A stretch of 17,179 nucleotides of DNA from GCA-002841655 sp964446775. Its GTDB lineage: Bacteria > Patescibacteriota > Patescibacteriia > Patescibacteriales > UBA12465. The notes beneath the pieces were generated by a model. It did no database searches, was not told the DNA's origin, and saw only the letters and a program-made list of their open reading frames with translations. Within the stretch, counting starts at the first letter, position 1. Each line of letters starts with the position of its first letter. Position numbers and translations under genes: made by a program. Below, one piece after another: positions 1-5,001 of the stretch. The stretch covers positions 1 through 17,179 of the forward strand of contig CAYURA010000017.1 in NCBI GenBank assembly GCA_964446775.1, in the 5' to 3' direction.

Positions 1-40
1 GGATGAGAACCTGGTGTCCTAACCATTAGACGAAGGGACC
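1..40 (-). tRNA. tRNA-Glu (CTC anticodon), 5' part only
   Basis: Read on the minus strand from 40 downward, the sequence gives an acceptor strand GGTCCCT, the linker TC, a D arm GTCT/GGAC closing an AATGGTTA loop, then anticodon stem CCAGG and loop TTCTCAT, whose central triplet is CTC (glutamate, codon GAG). The window ends two bases into the 3' side of the anticodon stem, so the variable loop, T arm and 3' acceptor strand lie outside. The first base is four nucleotides past the fmt stop codon on the same strand, so the tRNA is probably co-transcribed with fmt and released by processing. Confidence 0.9.
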
Positions 41-44
41 TGCT

Positions 45-1007
45 CTATTTGGCTTTTAGCTCTAGGATGTCACTATTGCCTTTTAAAAATTCGGAGGCGG
101 ATAAAGCGTTCCGATTTTCACGCTGTAATTTTAGTATATGTAAATCATTTTGTCCACACCTGAGAAAAAGCTCTTTATCCTCTAGGTGAAAAGAACCGAT
201 ATGTAGATTGTCTTGCCCTCCTTCTGTTTTTTTATTTTCCCTAATTCTTAGCTTAGCAGCCAATATTTTTAACTTTTCTCCATTGCTGAGCTCTAGGTAA
301 GTTCCTGGCCAAGGGTAATAGGCTCTGACTTTTCTGTCTAGTATCTCTGCGCTTAAACTGGGGTCTAATTTAGCATCTTCTTTCTTAATTAAGCTTACAT
401 AAGTCGCTTGACTATCATCTTGAGCAATGGGCTGAAGTTTTTTATTTAGATAATCAGCGATCGTTTCTAAGAGCAGGTCGGCCCCCATCTGGGATAATGT
501 ATCATGTAGGTCATCAGCAGTCTCAGTACCCGCTAATTTAAGCTCTCTCTGCCTTAAAATAGGGCCAGTGTCCATTTTAGCGTCTAGTTTCATGATAGTT
601 ACTCCAGTCTTTTCGTCACCGTTTAAAATAGCTGCTTGCAAGCAAGATGATCCGCGATATTTTGGTAAGAGGGAAGCATGAATGTTTAAGGCACCATACT
701 TAGGAATATCTAAAATACTTTGCGGGATGATTTTACCATAAGCAATGACAATAATAAGATCAGGCTCTAATTCTTTAATATTTTCTAACTCTAAGCTTAA
801 TTTATCTGGTTGATATACTGGAATTTGCTGCTCTAAAGCAATTATTTTAGTGGGTGCTTGCTGAATCTTTTTACCCCGGTTAGCGGCTTTATCTGGTTGA
901 CAAAAAACAGCTTGAATTTCAATATTTTCTGATTCAATCAACTTCTTCAAAGTTGGGACAGCAAAATCAGGGGTGCCCATGAAAATAGTCTTAATTTTTT
1001 TCTTCAT
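45..1007 (-). CDS. fmt: Methionyl-tRNA formyltransferase
   Basis: Formylates the amino group of Met-tRNA(fMet) using 10-formyltetrahydrofolate, making the initiator tRNA. At 320 aa it has normal family length. The N-terminal Rossmann-type formyltransferase domain (about residues 5-190) begins IFMGTPDFAVPTL. The catalytic segment contains NIHASLLPKYRG, and the expected Asn, His and Asp triad is visible as N108, H110 and D146 (the last in KMDTGPIL). The C-terminal tRNA-binding barrel (about 207-313) includes RAYYPWPGTYL. The ATG start gives the conserved N-terminus directly, and no Shine-Dalgarno motif lies at normal spacing. The gene is divergent from the dedA-like gene across an 81-bp gap and runs into tRNA-Glu. 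Peptide deformylase, which removes the formyl group, is about 0.7 kb away, so both ends of the formyl-methionine cycle are present. Confidence 0.97.
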   Translation of the reverse strand: MKKKIKTIFMGTPDFAVPTLKKLIESENIEIQAVFCQPDKAANRGKKIQQAPTKIIALEQQIPVYQPDKLSLELENIKELEPDLIIVIAYGKIIPQSILDIPKYGALNIHASLLPKYRGSSCLQAAILNGDEKTGVTIMKLDAKMDTGPILRQRELKLAGTETADDLHDTLSQMGADLLLETIADYLNKKLQPIAQDDSQATYVSLIKKEDAKLDPSLSAEILDRKVRAYYPWPGTYLELSNGEKLKILAAKLRIRENKKTEGGQDNLHIGSFHLEDKELFLRCGQNDLHILKLQRENRNALSASEFLKGNSDILELKAK

Positions 1008-1052
1008 ATTATTATTTCTACTTATTTACCTCATTTATTGTTTTTTTAAGAA

Positions 1053-1076
1053 ATTATAGTATACTTGAGCTATAAT
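1053..1076. promoter_or_regulatory. Divergent promoter region between fmt and dedA-like gene (-10 elements only)
   Basis: Two consensus TATAAT hexamers face in opposite directions: one on the plus strand at 1071-1076 towards the dedA-like gene, and one on the minus strand at 1053-1058 towards fmt. I see no convincing -35 hexamer at 16-18 bp for either. The plus-strand -10 would place transcription start only about six bases before the ATG at 1089, giving a nearly leaderless mRNA. In DNA this AT-rich a lone TATAAT can arise by chance, so the call is tentative. Confidence 0.4.
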
Positions 1077-1088
1077 ATATCTTTGTAT

Positions 1089-1703
1089 ATGATTATTTCT
1101 TTAGTTAATACCTTGCTTGCCTTCGCTCAAGAGATTGGTTATTGGGGGGTCGTCTTTTTGATGACCCTTGAGAGTTCTTTTATTCCTTTCCCTTCTGAAT
1201 TAGTTATCCCTCCAGCAGCTTATTTAGCGGCTCAAGGGAAATTAAATATCTATTTAGTTATTGGAGCTGGTGTTCTTGGTAGCTTGCTTGGCGCGCTGTT
1301 AAATTATTTTCTTGCATATTATTTAGGCCGTCCGCTAATTTATCGTTTAACAGAAAAAAAATGGGCCCGTTTTTTCTTAATTAAAAAAAAGCAGATACTT
1401 AAAGCGGAGAGCTTTTTTAGTCGCTATCAAAGCGGGTCTACTTTTTTTGGTCGTTTAATTCCTGTGATTAGACAACTTATTTCTTTGCCAGCAGGATTTA
1501 TTAAGATGCCTTTGTTTCGTTTTATTCTCCTTACCTTTCTTGGCTCTTTAATCTGGACATTTATTTTAGCTGCTTTAGGCTATTTTTTCGGGGCTAATGA
1601 AGAATTATGGCAATTGTATTATCAAGAAATTTCTTATGTAATAATAACTCTATCAATCATATTTGTGGTTTTTTTAATCTATCGCTCACGTAAGAAAAAA
1701 TAG
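1089..1703 (+). CDS. DedA family integral membrane protein
   Basis: A 204-aa polytopic inner-membrane protein of the DedA (SNARE-associated/VTT) family. Members are linked to membrane homeostasis, and some act as flippases for polyprenyl-phosphate or phospholipid carriers. Family hallmarks seen here are an N-terminal re-entrant segment with LESSFIPFPSE and the downstream FFGRLIPVIRQLISLPAG motif, which matches the conserved F-x-G-R-x-x-P-x-x-R...A-G signature. Several hydrophobic segments follow, and the protein ends in a basic tail (YRSRKKK). An upstream TTG at 1065 would add eight residues, but I prefer ATG 1089 because the only plausible -10 box (1071-1076) lies inside that extension. The gene converges on def, leaving three bases between the stop codons. 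A flippase role could relate to the undecaprenyl-phosphate enzyme at 10906, but that is speculation. Confidence 0.88.
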   Translation: MIISLVNTLLAFAQEIGYWGVVFLMTLESSFIPFPSELVIPPAAYLAAQGKLNIYLVIGAGVLGSLLGALLNYFLAYYLGRPLIYRLTEKKWARFFLIKKKQILKAESFFSRYQSGSTFFGRLIPVIRQLISLPAGFIKMPLFRFILLTFLGSLIWTFILAALGYFFGANEELWQLYYQEISYVIITLSIIFVVFLIYRSRKKK

Positions 1704-1706
1704 TTT

Positions 1707-2183
1707 TTAATTAGCTAGACGGTCGATGAATAGAATGCCATCAAGGTGATCTATCTCATGTTGGATTACTCGTGCGAGGTATTCATCTGCCTGAATTTTC
1801 TTTTTCTTCCCTTTAGGATCAAAATATTGAGAAGTTATCTTTACATGTCTTTCAACGGGGCCAAATATAATATCGCCTTTTTCATCAACTACTGACAGGC
1901 ATCCTTCCTCAGCAATTTTTGTTTTATAGGATCGGCGAGTAATGACTGGATTTATCATCACTATATTTTTTTTATTTGTTTGGGCAATAACTATTATTCT
2001 CTCACTGTGGTCTACTTGTGGTGCGGCTAAGCCAGCGCCATCCTTCTCTTTCATAGTTAACTCTAAATCAATAATGAGTTGTTTAAATTTTGGGTTATTT
2101 AACTTGCTTAAAGGCACTTCTTTAGCTTTAAGACGTAAACTTGGGTGGGGATTGTAGATTATAGTCAGGATTTTAGGGGTCAT
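1707..2183 (-). CDS. def: Peptide deformylase
   Basis: Metal-dependent hydrolase that removes the formyl group from the N-terminal methionine of new proteins. All three family motifs are present, numbered from the chosen start: GAGLAAPQ (49-56), EGCLS with the metal ligand C95, and QHEIDH with ligands H142 and H146 and catalytic E143. With ATG at 2183 the protein is 158 aa, normal for a short deformylase. In-frame ATGs at 2204 and 2300 would extend it into the upstream gene; 2183 lies seven bases past that gene's stop and begins right at the usual family N-terminus (ILTIIYNPHPSLR). No Shine-Dalgarno is visible, so translation may be coupled to the upstream gene. It is last in a three-gene minus-strand operon. 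Confidence 0.95.
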   Translation of the reverse strand: MTPKILTIIYNPHPSLRLKAKEVPLSKLNNPKFKQLIIDLELTMKEKDGAGLAAPQVDHSERIIVIAQTNKKNIVMINPVITRRSYKTKIAEEGCLSVVDEKGDIIFGPVERHVKITSQYFDPKGKKKKIQADEYLARVIQHEIDHLDGILFIDRLAN

Positions 2184-2190
2184 ATATAGA

Positions 2191-2475
2191 TTATTTTTTT
2201 TCATTTTTATTAATTTTTGTTTCATTATCCGGATAGGTAGCGCAAATCTTAAAAAAATATTTCCAAGCACTGTCATTATGACACAATTCTTTGGTGTCAT
2301 TTAAGGCTCTTTCAATTAAGTGTGGTGGTAAATCTTTACAGAGTTTAAAAACAGAGTTGCGTTTAAAGTTAGGAATATGTAATTCTTTAATTATTCTTAA
2401 AGCTAAATCTTGCCAGGGATAGGCTGGGACTTTTTGTTTTTGTTTGGCTTTAATTATTTCTGCTAAGTTTTCCAT
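2191..2475 (-). CDS. Small conserved-type hypothetical protein (94 aa)
   Basis: I do not recognise a named family. The chosen start, ATG at 2475, follows the upstream stop codon by one base (TAA-T-ATG), a typical translational coupling arrangement. A start at 2502 would overlap the upstream gene by 26 bases. The product is 94 aa, soluble, mostly helical by composition and rich in Lys and Asn near the C-terminus. Features visible are YPWQDLALRIIKELHI, a central SVFKLCKDLPPHLIERALNDTK, and WKYFFKICATYP. This resembles a small helical module of the kind found in helicase-loader or replication-accessory domains, but the similarity is only impressionistic. Its fixed position between the Memo-like gene and def suggests co-expression with housekeeping functions. 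A coding gene is well supported by the length and tight packing; the function is unknown. Confidence 0.75.
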   Translation of the reverse strand: MENLAEIIKAKQKQKVPAYPWQDLALRIIKELHIPNFKRNSVFKLCKDLPPHLIERALNDTKELCHNDSAWKYFFKICATYPDNETKINKNEKK

Positions 2476-2476
2476 A

Positions 2477-3286
2477 TTATATTTGGGCCACTTGGAGATC
2501 AAAAAACATGCTTAAATAGCCAATGCCAAAATCATCTTGATAGGCTAGAATTTTAGTTTGATAGGTATTTCCAATTATCCCAAGCTGTAGAGAAATTTGT
2601 TTTAAACTCCTATCCTGTAGTTCAATTTCTTGGCTTTCTTCAATTTTCAAAACTTTTTTATAAGCATCATCGGCTTTAGTTAAATATTCTATCAATTTAT
2701 TGTCAAAGCGGCTAGCTTTTGGTAAATAGCCATTAAGGGAATTCTTTTTAAGGCGGCTAGATAGAGAGCCAGAGGCAATGATTGAAATTTTCTCTGGCCG
2801 GTCTTGTAATGCTTCTCTTATTTTCTGGCCAGCTTCATAATGGGCAGCTTTATTTAAAATATTACTTGTATAGATGACTAATATTTTTAATTTTTTCATT
2901 TCTTCCCCTAACATATATAAAGGAATTCCGCTACCAGCATCTAAATTCTCAACGCTAATTAATCTAACAGCCCTTTCTGCTCCAATTGCTTGATAGATGC
3001 TATCAGCTACACCTAAGGCTGGATTATAGGAGCGTTTTTCGGCGATATGTCCAAAGTCACTGAAATCAAGACTAAGGGTTGAGGCTACATTAAGGGCAAT
3101 CCTTTTTGATGAATATGGATTTTGTTTAGAAATAATAATTAGTGTTTCAATTTCAGCACTCCTCAATAATTCTGCTAACTCTTGATAGGCTAGAGTGGTC
3201 TTATTCAATATTTTACTATTTTCTTTACCAATATCTGGCAATAATAGGGGGCAGGGTGGTAAAAAAGCGCTATTTATTATAGGCAT
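2477..3286 (-). CDS. LigB/Memo-like (extradiol dioxygenase fold) protein lacking metal-binding histidines
   Basis: At 269 aa it matches the length and N-terminal pattern of the class III extradiol dioxygenase (LigB) and AmmeMemoRadiSam protein B superfamily: AFLPPCPLLLPDIGKENSKIL corresponds to the family's F-x-P-H-P-P-L-L-x-P-x-x-G-x-E. Family members bind iron or another metal through conserved histidines. Here the first His position is P11 (FLPPCP), the usual ISPHGP segment reads ISKQNP with Q55, and the usual SGDLSHR segment reads SGSLSSR with S177, so Asp and His are lost there too. The C-terminal DFGIGYLS segment fits the family end. I infer a metal-free pseudoenzyme or scaffold protein. 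The start ATG gives the family N-terminus immediately. First gene of the operon with the 94-aa protein and def. Confidence 0.7.
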   Translation of the reverse strand: MPIINSAFLPPCPLLLPDIGKENSKILNKTTLAYQELAELLRSAEIETLIIISKQNPYSSKRIALNVASTLSLDFSDFGHIAEKRSYNPALGVADSIYQAIGAERAVRLISVENLDAGSGIPLYMLGEEMKKLKILVIYTSNILNKAAHYEAGQKIREALQDRPEKISIIASGSLSSRLKKNSLNGYLPKASRFDNKLIEYLTKADDAYKKVLKIEESQEIELQDRSLKQISLQLGIIGNTYQTKILAYQDDFGIGYLSMFFDLQVAQI

Positions 3287-3311
3287 AAGCTTATTTTATT
3301 TATCAGATTCA

Positions 3312-3340
3312 ATTATTACTAAATATTGACATATTATCAA
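3312..3340 (-). promoter_or_regulatory. Possible promoter for the Memo-like/94-aa/def operon
   Basis: On the minus strand a TTGATA (3335-3340) is followed after 17 bp by AATAAT (3312-3317), about 25 bases before the ATG at 3286. The -10 lacks the important first T, so support is modest. The position, between the terminator of the upstream minus-strand gene and the operon start, is right. Confidence 0.3.
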
Positions 3341-3349
3341 ATTAATTGC

Positions 3350-3381
3350 AAATTAAAAAGCTCCAGTTATTAAACTGGAGC
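3350..3381 (-). terminator. Rho-independent terminator of the secreted repeat protein gene
   Basis: A perfect 9-bp stem GCTCCAGTT/AACTGGAGC (3360-3368 with 3373-3381) closes a 4-base ATTA loop. On the minus strand it is followed directly by TTTTTAATT (3351-3359). It begins 14 bases past the stop codon of the 3395-4873 gene, and the orientation fits termination of that gene. Confidence 0.9.
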
Positions 3382-3394
3382 CCTGTTTTAAATA

Positions 3395-4873
3395 TTAATC
3401 AAGTGCTATTTTAATGGGGTCTCCTTGAGGATAGAGGTATAGTAGTTGAGGGGATACAGTAATAATGTTATTCCATTTATAGCCAAGTGACTCAAAGTCA
3501 TCACCTCTTAGAAAGGCTTGTTTTTTTCCGTCAACGATTAAATAAACCGTACTAGCAGCACTAGACTTGAGTAGTTCTCCATTGTCAAACAGGATTGGAC
3601 TAATTTTTTCGTATTTATCAATTTCTTCGTCACTAGCTTTAATTATCTTTTTATTCTTGAACATGGTATCTAGGAAAATACGGTCAATTATTGGTGCTTT
3701 TTTGCCATCTTTTACAAAGAAGACGCCTCCATTACGTGGATCTTGGAGTAGCGCTCCAGTGGGGTAAATAGAGTCATTGCTTAGAAGAGCCCCATCTTTA
3801 TAATAGCTTAAATCTTGAGAACTACTATTGATTATCTCTGCTGGATTAAAGCCAAACTGCTTGATAAGACTTGGCTGGCTGAATTTCCTTTTTTCGTCAT
3901 TAACTATTAGATAGATATCTCCATTAGGATCTTGAACTAGAGTATAATTTGCTAAGCTAATGGGATTACCTTTTGCGTAGGCGTCCAATTCAATTGGATC
4001 AACGACAATAATCTTATTAATGTCATAACGGGACACAAGAGCTGATTTACTTAAGAAAGGTCTCTTCTCGCCATTTTGAATTAACCATACACCCGCTTCA
4101 CCTCTTCCTTGTAATAGTGACCCATTAGGGTAATGTGAGTTTCTAGTCGGAAAATATCTTTGATAGAGTTTATAGACGTTATAATTACCGTTAAAAACAT
4201 GTGGTGTGTAGTTATATAAGGCGGCTGTCGCTTGATTAGCAATAGTTACTGTCATTCTTTCTTGGGAGATAGTGCCATAAGGATTAGTGAAAGAATAGGT
4301 TCCGCCAGCTTTGAAATTATATTTTTGTGGTGACTGCATATAGGCTAAAAATTGTAGGGAAGCACTGTTAATCTGTTTGCCAAAACCTTGATAATATGGA
4401 TTGCAGGCCCAGTTATCTGGACATCCATAACCAGTAGCCCAATCTAGTTGTCGGGTAGTAGGGTTTGCTTCACTGATTAAACTCTGCTCTTTCTGTAGGA
4501 GTATTAACAGAAACTTAGGGTTTACTGTAGTTATTTTACGACATTTAATTTGCTTTTCTGCCTCAGTGGGGTTATCGCTTAAGATTATTTTTTCGCAGTC
4601 ATAATTATTGTTAGCAGCGTCATAGATAATCTCGGCAGCTGTCTTAATGGTGCCGTGAGCATTAATTGTTTGATAATTAGCTAAAAAACTATTATGTCTC
4701 TCTAGAAATAATTGGATTTGGCTTAAACTGAGGCTGTTGTAGTGCATTAATTCAGCATCACTAATAATTAGACTAGGATTGAAATCGGCTTCAATTTCAA
4801 AAGCCTGAGTTTTAATCGGGACAATAATAGCTAGAAAAAATAATATAGCTAAAATAATTAAACGTGATTTCAT
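3395..4873 (-). CDS. Secreted protein: lysozyme-like N-terminal region plus four ~57-aa repeats
   Basis: A 492-aa exported protein. Residues 1-24 form a signal peptide (basic MKSR, hydrophobic stretch, TQA-F cleavage site). Residues about 40-245 form a domain with VNPKFLLILLQKEQSLI, where E129 sits as the acid residue does in lysozyme/transglycosylase-like folds, followed by WATGYGCPDNWACNPYYQGF and YNYTPHVFNGNYNVYKLYQRYF. Residues about 250-487 are four imperfect repeats starting near 250, 309, 369 and 432. Each carries a core of the type 'vyLI-x-dGkKr-x-F' (VWLIQNGEKRPF, IYLIVNDEKRKF, VFFVKDGKKAPI, VYLIVDGKKQAF), then an 'ii-x-vs-x-x-eL-x-x-y-x-x-G' part. I infer a cell-wall-acting or wall-binding protein; catalysis is unproven. 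Monocistronic, with its own promoter and terminator. Confidence 0.72.
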   Translation of the reverse strand: MKSRLIILAILFFLAIIVPIKTQAFEIEADFNPSLIISDAELMHYNSLSLSQIQLFLERHNSFLANYQTINAHGTIKTAAEIIYDAANNNYDCEKIILSDNPTEAEKQIKCRKITTVNPKFLLILLQKEQSLISEANPTTRQLDWATGYGCPDNWACNPYYQGFGKQINSASLQFLAYMQSPQKYNFKAGGTYSFTNPYGTISQERMTVTIANQATAALYNYTPHVFNGNYNVYKLYQRYFPTRNSHYPNGSLLQGRGEAGVWLIQNGEKRPFLSKSALVSRYDINKIIVVDPIELDAYAKGNPISLANYTLVQDPNGDIYLIVNDEKRKFSQPSLIKQFGFNPAEIINSSSQDLSYYKDGALLSNDSIYPTGALLQDPRNGGVFFVKDGKKAPIIDRIFLDTMFKNKKIIKASDEEIDKYEKISPILFDNGELLKSSAASTVYLIVDGKKQAFLRGDDFESLGYKWNNIITVSPQLLYLYPQGDPIKIALD

Positions 4874-4900
4874 AAAAAATAATTATAGTTAAGCCTTAGT

Positions 4901-4929
4901 AGTATAATATATTTTTGACTTAGTGCCAA
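4901..4929 (-). promoter_or_regulatory. Sigma70-type promoter for the secreted repeat protein gene
   Basis: Minus strand TTGGCA (4924-4929), a 17-bp spacer, then TATACT (4901-4906). Transcription would start near 4894, about 20 bases before the ATG at 4873. A further TATAAT lies closer to the start codon but has no -35 partner. Confidence 0.6.
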
Positions 4930-4950
4930 ATCATTATAAGCCTATCAAAA

Positions 4951-4988
4951 AACAATATAAAAACTGGCCCTGAATTGGGTCAGTTTTT
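4951..4988 (-). terminator. Rho-independent terminator of clpB
   Basis: A 12-bp stem AAAAACTGGCCC/GGGTCAGTTTTT (4959-4970 with 4977-4988, one G-U pair) closes a 6-base loop. On the minus strand its 3' arm ends in TTTTTATATT. It starts 13 bases past the clpB stop codon. The A/T flanks on both sides could let it act in both directions, but only clpB reads into it. Confidence 0.88.
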
Positions 4989-5001
4989 ATAACTTCATAA
5001 A

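Noticed and set aside
1065..1088. TTG start adding eight residues to the DedA protein
   Set aside because: The only plausible -10 box (1071-1076) lies inside this stretch, and the ATG at 1089 already gives the full domain.
1942..2157. Plus-strand 71-codon open frame opposite def
   Set aside because: It lies wholly opposite a gene with all deformylase motifs and has no promoter; a shadow frame.
2184..2300. N-terminal extension of peptide deformylase by up to 39 residues
   Set aside because: It would lie inside the upstream 94-aa gene, and the family N-terminus begins at ATG 2183.
3567..3767. Plus-strand 66-codon open frame opposite the secreted repeat protein
   Set aside because: Antisense shadow with low-complexity hydrophobic translation and no initiation signals.
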